DNA of 64,000 nt from Burkholderia stagnalis (GTDB taxonomy: Bacteria; Pseudomonadota; Gammaproteobacteria; Burkholderiales; Burkholderiaceae). The stretch spans positions 62,001 through 126,000 of the forward strand of contig NZ_CADESW010000010.1 in assembly GCF_902830275.1 (NCBI RefSeq), given 5' to 3'. The notes under the pieces are model-generated. The model did no database searches and was not told where the DNA came from. It saw only the letters and a program-made list of their open reading frames with translations. How positions within the stretch are numbered: the stretch's first letter is position 1; each line of letters starts with the position of its first letter. This document shows positions 9,311 to 19,189 of this stretch, in pieces. The position numbers and the translations under genes were made by a program.

Positions 9311-9955
9311 TCACCACTTGCAGCCGGCGTCGCGCACCGTGTCGAGCGCAAGCGCGGGGATCGCCAGCAGGCCCATCCCCGCGTACGCGTTCCGGCAATC
9401 TGCGCGACGGGCTTCCGACACGCCACGCGCCAATGTTGCATCCACCGTGTCGCGCCGCTGCGCGATTCCGCCCGACGATGCGCCGAGCGCGCCGATCGCG
9501 GCGGCAGCAGGACTGCGCCCGACCGACCGTGGTGTGCCGATCGCATCGAGGTCATGACGCCAGTCGACGCCGGCGGCTGGCTCATTCGGCCTGACGGCTT
9601 CGACGCGATTCGCGGCCGCATCCGCCTTCGTGACGGCCTCCGGGTTCGGCGATCGGTTCTGCGCGCCTGTCGACGGCGCCGGCCTGCGCACAGCGGCGAC
9701 GTTTGGCTCATGACGACGCGGCAAGCGCGCGCCGCTGCGTGCGTCTGCCGCCGGCTGCTGCGCAATCCATTCGACGATCAGCGCCCGCCTCGCCGTCTCC
9801 GCTGCCTGCGGTTGCACCGCGCGGCCCGTCGTCGGCATCGACTTGAGCGCAAGCCAGCCCGCCACATGAACGGCCACCGCGACGACGCACGCCACCGCGC
9901 CGACGCCCAGCCGTGGCCGGCGGCCGCCCGCGCCGGGCCACGCGCGCGCCGTCAT
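9311..9955 (-). CDS. Membrane-anchored protein of unknown function
   Basis: A 214-residue protein with an N-terminal basic stretch, one transmembrane helix (VGAVACVVAVAVHVAGWLAL, about residues 17-36), a long Pro/Ala/Arg-rich linker and a small C-terminal domain. That domain contains DCRNAYAGMGLLAIPALALDT and a final Cys, a layout seen in TonB-like or small secreted proteins of proteobacteria. The start overlaps the stop of the HTH gene by ATGA, so the two are co-translated. Function is unknown; I infer an envelope role from the anchor alone. Confidence 0.7.
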   Translation of the reverse strand: MTARAWPGAGGRRPRLGVGAVACVVAVAVHVAGWLALKSMPTTGRAVQPQAAETARRALIVEWIAQQPAADARSGARLPRRHEPNVAAVRRPAPSTGAQNRSPNPEAVTKADAAANRVEAVRPNEPAAGVDWRHDLDAIGTPRSVGRSPAAAAIGALGASSGGIAQRRDTVDATLARGVSEARRADCRNAYAGMGLLAIPALALDTVRDAGCKW

Positions 9956-10182
9956 TCCGCATCGACGCTATCGCTGCCGTCGTCGTCGAACGCGAGCAGG
10001 TCGCCGGGCTGGCAATCGAGATAGCGGCAGATCGCCTCGAGCGTCGCGAAGCGGATGCCCTTGACCTTCCCTTGCTTGAGCAGCGACAGGTTCTGTTCGG
10101 TGATGCCGACGGCCGCCGCCAGATCCTTCGAGCGGACCTTGCGGGTCGCGAGCATCACGTCGAGCTTGATGACGATCGGCAT
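9952..10182 (-). CDS. YozG-like HTH regulator (Cro/CI type)
   Basis: A 76-residue one-domain HTH protein (LDVMLATRKVRSKDLAAAVGITEQNLSLLKQGKVKGIRFATLEAIC), typical of the short XRE-type regulators that accompany DUF2975 membrane proteins. The gene lies 10 bp after the DUF2975 gene and overlaps the next gene by ATGA, so the three form an operon. An AT-rich palindrome before the operon is its likely binding site. By analogy with other pairs, the membrane partner may modulate the activity of the regulator. Confidence 0.85.
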   Translation of the reverse strand: MPIVIKLDVMLATRKVRSKDLAAAVGITEQNLSLLKQGKVKGIRFATLEAICRYLDCQPGDLLAFDDDGSDSVDAE

Positions 10183-10192
10183 TGCGCGCGCC

Positions 10193-10756
10193 TCACACGA
10201 ATTGCCGATGCTCGGCGTCGAGCTCGCTCGCCTGCCGCAGGATGTGCGCGATCACGAGGATGCAGCCCGCGGTGAACAGCGCGACGACGTAAGGCAGGCC
10301 GACGCTGACCGACACGACATGGCGCCCGGCCGGTTCGCGCATCGTCGCCCACATGCTCAGCAGCGGTTCGCACAGCACGCTCAGCACGACCCACAGGCCG
10401 ATCGCGCGCCCCATCCTGCCGAGATGGCCGGCCGCCTGCGCGGAGAAATAGTCGCGGCGCGCATAGGTGCGGAACAGCAGGCGCAGATGATGCAGGCCGA
10501 TTGCGAGCGCGGCGAGCGGCACGCTCGACAGCACGATGCCGCCCACCTTCTGCCACCACGGCATCGCGGCGACGTCCACGCCGAGCCCGGCGATCAGCGA
10601 ATCGGTCAGGCCGAACCCGAAGCCGGCGCCGGCGTCGATCGACGTCAGCGACGGAAAGGCCCAGCACGCGGCGTTGAGCAGCAGCATGCCAACGATGAAC
10701 CCCAGGGTGACGGCAGCCATCCGCTGGCTGAGGCGGGCAACGCGATCGGAATGCAT
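10193..10756 (-). CDS. DUF2975 membrane protein
   Basis: A 187-residue integral membrane protein with four predicted helices (about residues 12-33, 64-86, 112-135 and 150-172) and the arrangement of DUF2975 proteins, including LHHLRLLFRTYARRDYFS between helices 2 and 3. It is the first gene of a three-gene operon with a YozG-like HTH regulator. The pair is widespread and poorly characterised; a membrane sensor controlling the HTH protein is plausible but inferred. The start ATG (MHSDRVARLSQ) has the gene's only good hydrophobic context directly downstream. Confidence 0.82.
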   Translation of the reverse strand: MHSDRVARLSQRMAAVTLGFIVGMLLLNAACWAFPSLTSIDAGAGFGFGLTDSLIAGLGVDVAAMPWWQKVGGIVLSSVPLAALAIGLHHLRLLFRTYARRDYFSAQAAGHLGRMGRAIGLWVVLSVLCEPLLSMWATMREPAGRHVVSVSVGLPYVVALFTAGCILVIAHILRQASELDAEHRQFV

Positions 10757-10803
10757 GTGATGTCCTCGACGGGTGGAGATCCAGCCATCGATTCTACCGA
10801 CAA

Positions 10804-10824
10804 AATTATCGTAAAACGATAATT
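10804..10824. promoter_or_regulatory. AT-rich palindrome before the DUF2975/HTH operon
   Basis: AATTATCG-TAAAA-CGATAATT is a perfect 8-bp inverted repeat, 48 bp upstream of the DUF2975 start. It stands out strongly in GC-rich surroundings. The likely role is autoregulation by the small HTH protein; that is inference from position and symmetry. Confidence 0.5.
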
Positions 10825-10868
10825 AATGATCGCAGAATGTTGATTTTTGTCGCGCCTCGCCGGCGCGC

Positions 10869-12239
<1,371 letters not shown>

Positions 12240-12254
12240 GGGGCGAATTCGGGA

Positions 12255-12314
12255 TGGCTGCCACGGAGACTGCCAATTCTGCCATCCCGCTGCCGAAACT
12301 GGCAGTGCCACTGC
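12255..12314 (+). promoter_or_regulatory. Candidate sigma-54 promoter with TGCCA upstream sites
   Basis: GG at 12301-12302 and GC at 12313-12314 are separated by exactly 10 bp in TGGCAGTGCCACTGC, matching the -24/-12 layout of sigma-54 promoters. Just upstream are TGGC-T-GCCA (12255-12263) and two more TGCCA words (12271, 12280), plausible activator sites. The -24 box itself is a TGGCA-G-TGCCA palindrome. The promoter points toward the dioxygenase gene. Binding by the divergent FisR-like protein is inferred. Confidence 0.6.
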
Positions 12315-12470
12315 GCCGCACGTCCCGGCGCGGCCCCGCCCGGCGCACATCCGCGGGCAAAAACACGAGACGAATCAAGCCACTGGCGTGTGCGCCGGCG
12401 CGACGGAGCCGGCTGGCACGGATTTTGTACACATGAAGGCCGATTGCCGAACCTGATCGAGGACATCCCC

Positions 12471-13355
12471 GTGAGCAACGCCCCCGCCATGTCGGTCGAA
12501 GGCTTCTTCGACCCGGCGACCAGCACCATCAGTTACCTGCTGCTCGAACCCGCGAGCCGCGCGTGCGCGCTGATCGACAGCGTGCTCGACTACGACCCGA
12601 AATCGGGCCGCACGCGCACCGCCAGCGCCGACCGGCTGATCGCGCGCGTGGCCGAACTCGGCGCGACGGTGCACTGGCTGCTGGAAACGCACGTGCACGC
12701 CGACCACCTGTCCGCGGCGCCGTACCTGAAAGCGCGCGTCGGCGGCGAGATCGCGATCGGCGCGCAGGTGCGCCGCGTGCAGCACGTGTTCGGCCAGCTG
12801 TTCAACGCGGGCCCCGGCTTCGCGGCCGACGGCAGCCAGTTCGACCGGCTGCTCGACGACGGCGACGTGCTGCCGCTCGGCGCGCTGTCGATCCGCGCGC
12901 TGCACACGCCCGGCCACACGCCGGCCTGCCTGACCTATTGCGTCGACGACGGCGCGCAGCGCGCCGCATTCGTCGGCGACACGCTGTTCATGCCCGACTA
13001 CGGCACCGCGCGCTGCGATTTCCCGGGCGGCGACGCGCGTGCGCTGTACCGGTCGATCGCGCGCGTGCTGAGCCTGCCGCCCGACACGCGCCTCTACATG
13101 TGCCACGACTACCAGCCCGGCGGCCGCGACCTGCAGTACGTGAGCACCGTCGCCGACCAGCGGCGCGCGAACGTGCACGTGCGCGACGGCGTGACCGAGG
13201 ACGACTTCGCCGCGATGCGCACCGCGCGCGACGCGACGCTCGACATGCCGGTGCTGATGCTGCCGTCGGTGCAGGTCAACATGCGCGCCGGCCATCTGCC
13301 GGCGGCCGAAGACAACGGCGTGCGCTACCTGAAGATCCCGCTCGACGCGATCTGA
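12471..13355 (+). CDS. pdo: Persulfide dioxygenase (ETHE1-like metallo-beta-lactamase fold)
   Basis: A 294-residue MBL-fold protein that would oxidise glutathione persulfide to sulfite using O2 and a mononuclear iron. The metal motif THVHADH (HxHxDH) is present, and TPGHTPACLTY, GDTLFMPDYGTARCDFPGG and CHDYQPGG supply the other expected ligands and substrate residues of ETHE1/Blh-type enzymes. GTG was chosen as start because GAGGA lies seven bases before it; an ATG six codons later is the alternative. It is first in an operon with SQR and a TauE-type exporter, so it consumes the persulfide made by SQR. Confidence 0.88.
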   Translation: MSNAPAMSVEGFFDPATSTISYLLLEPASRACALIDSVLDYDPKSGRTRTASADRLIARVAELGATVHWLLETHVHADHLSAAPYLKARVGGEIAIGAQVRRVQHVFGQLFNAGPGFAADGSQFDRLLDDGDVLPLGALSIRALHTPGHTPACLTYCVDDGAQRAAFVGDTLFMPDYGTARCDFPGGDARALYRSIARVLSLPPDTRLYMCHDYQPGGRDLQYVSTVADQRRANVHVRDGVTEDDFAAMRTARDATLDMPVLMLPSVQVNMRAGHLPAAEDNGVRYLKIPLDAI

Positions 13356-13396
13356 GCCTCCCCCGCCATCCCGCCCCGACCGGAGAATTCCAGAAC

Positions 13397-15073
13397 ATGA
13401 CCATCCGCACGCTGACCGACACGCTGTCGGTCTCGCCCCAGATCACGGCCGCCGACCTGCCCGCGCTGCGCGACGCGGGCTTTCGCGCGATCGTCTGCAA
13501 CCGCCCGGACGGCGAAGGCCCGGACCAGCCGACCGTCGCCGAGCTGCGCGCGGCCGCCGCGCCGCTCGGCCTCGACGTGCACGACCTGCCGGTCGATTCC
13601 GGCAAGGTCACCGACGAGCAGGCCGCGCGGTTCGGCGCGCTCATCGCGTCGCTGAATGCGCGCCACGCGCCGGTGCTCGCGTACTGCCGCACCGGCACGC
13701 GCTCGGCGACGCTGTGGGCGCTGTCGCAGGCCGGCCTGCAGCCGCCGGGCGACATCGTCGCGACGGCCGCCGCCGCCGGCTATGACCTGTCCGCGCTCGC
13801 GCCGCGCCTCGCCCCGCGCGGCGAACGCGCGGCGCCGCCGGTGGATGCGCAGCACGACATCGTGATCGTCGGCGCGGGCGCGGCCGGCCTCGCGGTCGCG
13901 TCGAGCCTGCTCGCGCGCGACCGCTCGCTCGACATCGCGGTGATCGACCCGGCCGACGTGCATTACTATCAGCCGGGCTGGACGATGGTCGGCGCGGGCG
14001 TGTTCCGGCCGGAAACCACCGCGCGCCGGATGTCCGCCGTGCTGCCGCGCGGCGTGCGCTGGATCCAGGCCGCGGTCGCCGGCTTCGAGCCGGACGCGCA
14101 TGCGGTGGTGCTCGACGGCTGCCGCCGGATCCGCTACCGGCAACTGATCGTCTGCCCGGGGCTCAAGCTCGACTGGCACGCGATCGACGGGCTCGCCGAC
14201 ACGCTCGGCCGCAACGGCGTCACGTCGAACTACCGCTACGATCTCGCGCCGTACACGTGGCAGCTCGTGCGCGATTTCAGCGGCGGCCGCGCGCTGTTCA
14301 CGCAGCCGCCGATGCCGATCAAGTGCGCGGGCGCGCCGCAGAAGGCCATGTATCTGGCCTGCGACCACTGGCGGCGCTCGGGCCGCCTCGACGCCGCGAA
14401 CGTCGAGTTCCTGAACGCGGGCGCCGCGCTGTTCGGCGTGGCCGACTACGTGCCCGCGCTGATGGAATACGTGAAGCGCTACGACATCGCGCTGCAGTTC
14501 GGCCACAACCTCGTCGCGATCGACGGCCCCGCGCGCCGCGCGACGTTCCGGCGCGCGCTGCCGGATGGCAACGCGGAAACCGTCGTGCGCGACTTCGACA
14601 TGATCCACGTGGTGCCGCCGCAGCGCGCGCCCGACTTCGTGCGCGCGAGCCCGCTCGCCGACGCGGCCGGCTGGATCGACGTCGACCCCGCGACGCTGCG
14701 GCACAAGCGCTTCGCGAACGTGTTCGCGCTTGGCGACGCCACCAACACGACCAACGCGAAAACCGCCGCCGCCGCGCGCAAGCAGGCGCCGGTCGTCGCG
14801 CACAACGTGCTCGCGGCGCTCGGCAAGGTTCAAGGAGAGGCCGCCTACGACGGCTACGGCTCGTGCCCGCTGACCGTCGAACGCGGCCGGATCGTGCTCG
14901 CCGAATTCCTGTACGGCGGCAAGGTCGCGCCGACCTTCCCCGCCTGGCTGATCGACGGCCGGCGGCCGTCGCGGCTTGCATGGCTGCTGAAGGAGCGGCT
15001 GCTGCCGCCGCTGTACTGGAAGGCGATGCTGAAGGGCCGCGAATGGCTCGCCAAGCCGCCGATCGCCCGTTGA
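13397..15073 (+). CDS. sqr: DUF442 domain fused to sulfide:quinone oxidoreductase
   Basis: A 558-residue fusion. Residues 1-110 are a DUF442/phosphatase-like (rhodanese-type) domain with the active loop YCRTGTRS. From about residue 150 an FAD flavoprotein begins with the dinucleotide motif VIVGAGAAGLAVASSLL. The SQR part resembles type II sulfide:quinone oxidoreductases, with candidate redox cysteines in VCPGLKLDW and IKCAGAPQK and a membrane-associating C-terminus. It would oxidise H2S to persulfide and pass electrons to quinone at the inner membrane. The gene starts 41 bp after the dioxygenase gene. The fused DUF442 domain may handle the sulfane sulfur product; that role is inferred. Confidence 0.88.
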   Translation: MTIRTLTDTLSVSPQITAADLPALRDAGFRAIVCNRPDGEGPDQPTVAELRAAAAPLGLDVHDLPVDSGKVTDEQAARFGALIASLNARHAPVLAYCRTGTRSATLWALSQAGLQPPGDIVATAAAAGYDLSALAPRLAPRGERAAPPVDAQHDIVIVGAGAAGLAVASSLLARDRSLDIAVIDPADVHYYQPGWTMVGAGVFRPETTARRMSAVLPRGVRWIQAAVAGFEPDAHAVVLDGCRRIRYRQLIVCPGLKLDWHAIDGLADTLGRNGVTSNYRYDLAPYTWQLVRDFSGGRALFTQPPMPIKCAGAPQKAMYLACDHWRRSGRLDAANVEFLNAGAALFGVADYVPALMEYVKRYDIALQFGHNLVAIDGPARRATFRRALPDGNAETVVRDFDMIHVVPPQRAPDFVRASPLADAAGWIDVDPATLRHKRFANVFALGDATNTTNAKTAAAARKQAPVVAHNVLAALGKVQGEAAYDGYGSCPLTVERGRIVLAEFLYGGKVAPTFPAWLIDGRRPSRLAWLLKERLLPPLYWKAMLKGREWLAKPPIAR

Positions 15074-15095
15074 CCCCGCCCGACCGGAGCACACC

Positions 15096-15902
15096 ATGCT
15101 GATTTCTCTCGTGCTCGGCGGCATCGTCGGCGCGGTGCTCGGGCTGACCGGCGCAGGCGGCGGAATTCTCGCGGTGCCGGCGCTCGTCGTCGGGATGGGC
15201 TGGCCGATGCAGCAGGCCACGCCCGTCGCGCTCGTCGCGGTGGCCGGCAGCGCCGCGCTCGGCGCGCTCGAAGGCTTTCGCCGGGGGCTCGTGCGCTACC
15301 GCGCGGCGCTGCTGATGGCCGCGGCCGGCGTGCCGCTCACCACGCTCGGCGTGCGGCTCGCCCACATGCTGCCGCAGCGCGTGCTGCTCGCGCTGTTCGC
15401 GACGACGATGCTGGTCGTCGCCGGCCGCCTGCTGCGGCAGGCGCTGCGCACGCCGCACGGGGCCGCGCAGGCGTCGCCGCTGTGCGTCGGCCGTGTGAAT
15501 CCCGATACCGGCCGGCTCGTCTGGTCGTGGCCCGCCGGCCTCGCGCTCGCGTCGACCGGCGCGGTGACGGGCCTGATGACGGGCCTGCTCGGCGTCGGCG
15601 GCGGCTTCGTGATCGTGCCGATGCTGCGCAAGTTCACCGACGTGTCGATGCACGGGATCGTCGCGACGTCGCTGATGGTGATCGCGCTGGTCGGCACGGG
15701 CGGCGTGTTCGCGACGCTCATGGCGGGCACGCATGCGCCGCTCGACGTGACGCTGTGGTTTACCGCGACCACCGCGCTGGGGATGGCGGCCGGGCGTGGC
15801 GTGTCGCGGCGGCTGTCTGCGCGGCATGTGCAGATCGGGTTCGCGGGCGCGCTCGTGTGTGTCGCGATCGGGTTGATGGTGAAGGCGGTGTTCGGGGTGT
15901 GA
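15096..15902 (+). CDS. TauE/SafE-family sulfite or sulfonate exporter
   Basis: A 268-residue inner-membrane protein with about eight hydrophobic helices and the two-fold glycine-rich pattern of TauE/SafE (GIVGAVLGLTGAGGGILAVPALV and VTGLMTGLLGVGGGFVIVPML). It follows the SQR gene by 22 bp, so it is the last gene of the sulfide oxidation operon and probably exports the sulfite made by persulfide oxidation. The start ATG has CCGGAG about seven bases upstream. Substrate assignment rests on operon context. Confidence 0.87.
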   Translation: MLISLVLGGIVGAVLGLTGAGGGILAVPALVVGMGWPMQQATPVALVAVAGSAALGALEGFRRGLVRYRAALLMAAAGVPLTTLGVRLAHMLPQRVLLALFATTMLVVAGRLLRQALRTPHGAAQASPLCVGRVNPDTGRLVWSWPAGLALASTGAVTGLMTGLLGVGGGFVIVPMLRKFTDVSMHGIVATSLMVIALVGTGGVFATLMAGTHAPLDVTLWFTATTALGMAAGRGVSRRLSARHVQIGFAGALVCVAIGLMVKAVFGV

Positions 15903-16139
15903 ACGGCATGACGCCCGGCGACCCGCTATCGGCGCCGGGCACATCGTCGATCAATCCCTTCGCGCCACTGCGCCGACGTAGTCTTGCGCCGCCGCAGCCG
16001 GCAATCCAGGCCGCCTGTCCGCCAGCCCCGTCCCCGCTTCCCTGGTACATAGGCGGCAAAAATACGCCGCCGTGCTGCCGCCGGACCCACACCAAAAGAA
16101 ATTGCGCGCCGGCACGTCACTGTCAAAAACAAAAACAAA

Positions 16140-16169
16140 ACGGGCGGCCCCGTCGGAGAGGCCGCCCGT
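16140..16169 (-). terminator. Rho-independent terminator of the pot operon
   Basis: A perfect 10-bp stem (ACGGGCGGCC / GGCCGCCCGT) with a 10-base loop is followed, on the minus strand, by TTTTGTTTTTG. It lies 31 bp after the potI stop. The rest of 15,903-16,139 shows no gene. Confidence 0.85.
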
Positions 16170-16199
16170 TCTCACGGTCGTATTCAGCGCAGCCGCGCG

Positions 16200-17018
16200 T
16201 CAGGCCAGCGCCGCCATCCTGCGCCGCTCCTGCCGCAGCATCACGACGTTCGCGATCACGACGCCGGCCGTCACCGCGAAGATGAGCAGCGTCGCGAGCG
16301 CGTTCATCTCCGGATTCAGGCCGAGCCGCACGCGCGAGAACACCACGAGCGGCAGCGTCGTCGAGCCGGGGCCCGACAGGAACGCCGACAGCACCAGGTC
16401 GTCGATCGACAGCGTGAACGACAGCAGCCAGCCCGCGATCAGCGCCTGCGAGATCAACGGCAGCGTGACCGCGAAGAACACCTTGAGCGGCGTCGCGCCG
16501 AGGTCGAGCGCGGCCTCCTCGAGCGACGGGTCCAGCTCGCGCACGCGCGACTGCACGATGATCGCGACGTACGAGATGCACAGCATCACGTGGCCGAGCC
16601 AGATCGTGAAGATGCCGCGCTCGGCCGGCCAGCCGATCCACTTGCCGAGCTCGATGAACAGCAGCAGCAGCGAGATGCCCTGGATCACCTCGGGAATCAC
16701 GAGCGGCGCGTTGATCATCCCGCTGAACAGCGCGAAACCGCGAAAACGCCCCATCCGCGCGAGCACGAAACCGGCCCACGTGCCGATCGCGACCGACGCG
16801 GTGGCGGTCATCAGGCCGATCTTCAGCGACAGCCATGCGGCGGTCAGCAGCTCGTCGTCGTCGACGAGCGCCGAGTACCAGCGGAACGAGAAGCCCGACC
16901 ACACCGTCACGAGCTTCGACTCGTTGAACGAGTAGACGATCAGGCTCAGGATCGGGATGTACAGGAACGCGAAGCCGGCGGCGAGCGCCGCGAACTGCAG
17001 GTAACGATTCGGCTTCAT
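16200..17018 (-). CDS. potI: Putrescine ABC transporter permease PotI
   Basis: A 272-residue inner-membrane permease with six helices and the EAA loop (EEAALDLGATPLKVFFAVTLPLI) that contacts the ATPase. It is the second permease of a four-gene putrescine/spermidine-type ABC operon, transcribed F-G-H-I on the minus strand. Its start overlaps the potH stop by four bases. The permease identity is clear; I place it as PotI from gene order and the pairing with the longer PotH-like permease. Putrescine rather than spermidine is inferred from similarity of the binding protein. Confidence 0.87.
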   Translation of the reverse strand: MKPNRYLQFAALAAGFAFLYIPILSLIVYSFNESKLVTVWSGFSFRWYSALVDDDELLTAAWLSLKIGLMTATASVAIGTWAGFVLARMGRFRGFALFSGMINAPLVIPEVIQGISLLLLFIELGKWIGWPAERGIFTIWLGHVMLCISYVAIIVQSRVRELDPSLEEAALDLGATPLKVFFAVTLPLISQALIAGWLLSFTLSIDDLVLSAFLSGPGSTTLPLVVFSRVRLGLNPEMNALATLLIFAVTAGVVIANVVMLRQERRRMAALA

Positions 17019-17944
17019 GAACGGCGGCCCTCCTGCTCCTTCGCCTGGAAGTGCTGGAACATCGCCATCGGCACGAGCAGCAGCAGCACCATCGCGCAGG
17101 TCACGGCGGACGCCATCGGCCAGTCGGCGTTGTTGAAGAATTCATTCCACATCACGCGGCCGATCATCAGCGTGTTCGCGCCGCCGAGCAGTTCCGGAAT
17201 CACGTACTCGCCCACCGCCGGGATGAACACCAGCAGGCAGCCCGCGATGATGCCGTTCTTCGACAGCGGCAGCGTGATCTGCACGAACGCCTTCCACGGC
17301 TTCGCGCCGAGGTCGTACGCGGCTTCGAGCAGGCGCAGGTCCATCTTCACGAGGTGCGCGTACAGCGGCATCACGAGGAACGGCAGGTACGAATAGACCA
17401 TCCCGATGTAGACCGCGTAGTTCGTGCGGTACAGCTCGATCGGCGTATGGATCAGGCCGATCCACATCAGGAAGTCGTTCAGCAGGCCGTTGTTCTTCAG
17501 GATGCCGATCCACGCGTACACGCGGATCAGGAACGACGTCCAGAACGGCAGCATCACGCCCATCATCAGGATGTTGCGGGTCGCCGGGTTCGAGCGCGCG
17601 ATGTAGTACGCCATCGGATAGCCGATCAGCAGGCACAGCACCGTCGTGACGGCCGCGACCAGCACCGAGTTCACGTAGGTCGCGAAGTACAGGCTGTCGG
17701 TCAGCAGGAACGCGTAGTGCGACAGGTTCAGCGCGACGTGCACGACGCCGTCCGCATAGGTCGCGAGTTCCGAATACGGCGGGATGCCGAGCTGCAGCTC
17801 GGCGAAGCTGATCTTGACGACCAGCACGAACGGCACGAGGAAGAACAGCACGAGCCACGTGAACGGCCCGGCGACGACCGCGGTGCGGCCGGTCAGGTTG
17901 AAGCGCCGCACCGGCCAGTTGAGCAGGGACTTGAACGCGGTCAT
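17015..17944 (-). CDS. potH: Putrescine ABC transporter permease PotH
   Basis: A 309-residue permease with an N-terminal cytoplasmic extension, about six helices and the EAA loop (LEAAYDLGAKPWKAFVQITLPLS). The stretch VLPFWTSFLIRVYAWIGILKNNG is characteristic of PotB/PotH permeases. It overlaps both neighbours by four bases, showing tight translational coupling within the operon. Partner of PotI in the membrane dimer. Confidence 0.88.
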   Translation of the reverse strand: MTAFKSLLNWPVRRFNLTGRTAVVAGPFTWLVLFFLVPFVLVVKISFAELQLGIPPYSELATYADGVVHVALNLSHYAFLLTDSLYFATYVNSVLVAAVTTVLCLLIGYPMAYYIARSNPATRNILMMGVMLPFWTSFLIRVYAWIGILKNNGLLNDFLMWIGLIHTPIELYRTNYAVYIGMVYSYLPFLVMPLYAHLVKMDLRLLEAAYDLGAKPWKAFVQITLPLSKNGIIAGCLLVFIPAVGEYVIPELLGGANTLMIGRVMWNEFFNNADWPMASAVTCAMVLLLLVPMAMFQHFQAKEQEGRRS

Positions 17945-19101
17945 GACGTCAGCACCACCCCCGCCGACGCGCTCCAGCGCACGTAGATCTCGTCGCCGAG
18001 CGCGGGCGTCTCCAGCTCGGAGATCGCGAGGCTCGACACGTTCGCGATCACCGTCTTGCCCGCGTCGAGCTTCACGTGGTACAGCGAATAGCCGCCCATG
18101 TACGCGACGTTGGTGATCCGGCCGTGCGCCCAGTTGAACGCGCCCTCGGGCGGCTTGCGCGTGAGCGCGATGCGCTCGGGGCGCACCGACACCGTGACCG
18201 GCATGCCGAGCGGCCCGGTGATGCCGTGGTTCACGTACAGCCGGCTCGACAGGTCCGGCGACTCGATGAACACGTGATCGGGCTCGTCCTCGACGGTGAC
18301 GCCGTCGAACAGGTTGGTCGAGCCGATGAACTCGGCCGAGAAGCGGGTGTTCGGATACTCGTAGACCTCGTTCGGCGAGCCGATCTGCACGATCTGCCCT
18401 TCGCTCATCACCGCGAGCCGGTTCGCCATCGTCATCGCCTCTTCCTGGTCGTGCGTGACCATGATGCAGGTGACGCCGACCTTGTTCAGGATGTTGACGA
18501 GCTCGATCTGCGTGCGCTGGCGGATCTGCTTGTCGAGCGCGGACATCGGCTCGTCGAGCAGCAGCAGCTTCGGGCGCTTGACGAGCGAGCGCGCGAGCGC
18601 GACGCGCTGCTGCTGGCCGCCCGACAGCTGGTGCGGCTTGCGCTTCGCGTACTTGCCCATCTGCACGAGCTCGAGCGCCGCATGCACGCGCTCCTTCAGC
18701 TCGGCCTTCGGCACGCCTTCCTGCTTGAGGCCGAACGCGACGTTCGATTCGACCGACATGTGCGGGAACAGCGCATACGACTGGAACATCATGTTCACGG
18801 GCCGCTTGTACGGCGGCATCTGCGCGAGATCCTCGCCGTCGATCAGGATCTTGCCCGACGTGACCGTCTCGAGGCCCGCGAGCATCCGCAACAGCGTCGA
18901 CTTGCCGCAGCCCGAGCTGCCGAGCAGCGCGAACAGTTCGCCCTTGCGCACCGTCAGGTTGACGCTGCGCACCGCTTCGGTCTCGCCGAATTTCTTGACG
19001 ACGTCGATGATCTGGACAAAATTCTCGGCGCGCGTGTCGGCGCCGGACGAAGGAATGAAGGACGGCGCGCCCGCAACCGGCGCACTCGACTGGCTATTCA
19101 T
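17941..19101 (-). CDS. potG: Putrescine ABC transporter ATPase PotG
   Basis: A 386-residue ABC ATPase that powers polyamine import. Walker A is LLGSSGCGKSTLL, the signature motif LSGGQQQRVALARSL, and Walker B LLLLDEPMSALDKQIR. After about residue 290 there is a TOBE-type regulatory domain, as in MalK/PotA. It overlaps potH by four bases. Between it and potF there is an 88-bp gap containing a hairpin that could lower expression of G-H-I relative to the binding protein. Confidence 0.9.
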   Translation of the reverse strand: MNSQSSAPVAGAPSFIPSSGADTRAENFVQIIDVVKKFGETEAVRSVNLTVRKGELFALLGSSGCGKSTLLRMLAGLETVTSGKILIDGEDLAQMPPYKRPVNMMFQSYALFPHMSVESNVAFGLKQEGVPKAELKERVHAALELVQMGKYAKRKPHQLSGGQQQRVALARSLVKRPKLLLLDEPMSALDKQIRQRTQIELVNILNKVGVTCIMVTHDQEEAMTMANRLAVMSEGQIVQIGSPNEVYEYPNTRFSAEFIGSTNLFDGVTVEDEPDHVFIESPDLSSRLYVNHGITGPLGMPVTVSVRPERIALTRKPPEGAFNWAHGRITNVAYMGGYSLYHVKLDAGKTVIANVSSLAISELETPALGDEIYVRWSASAGVVLTS

Positions 19102-19135
19102 GATGTGCTGCTTCTCTCCTGCGTTTTGACGAACA

Positions 19136-19160
19136 AAGCCCCCGGGGGTACCAGGGGCTT
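19136..19160 (-). terminator. Hairpin between potF and potG, possible attenuator
   Basis: AAGCCCC and GGGGCTT form a 7-bp stem around an 11-base loop in the potF-potG gap. On the minus strand it is followed by only a short T-rich run (TGTTCG), so termination would be partial. It could keep the binding protein in excess over the membrane complex. Confidence 0.45.
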
Positions 19161-19189
19161 CATGACTGCATGCGATGCTCCGGCTCGCG

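Noticed and set aside
12433-12456. Seven-codon leader-like frame (MKADCRT) before the persulfide dioxygenase gene
   Set aside because: A Cys-containing leader peptide would be attractive, but there is no good ribosome-binding site or attenuator hairpin after it.
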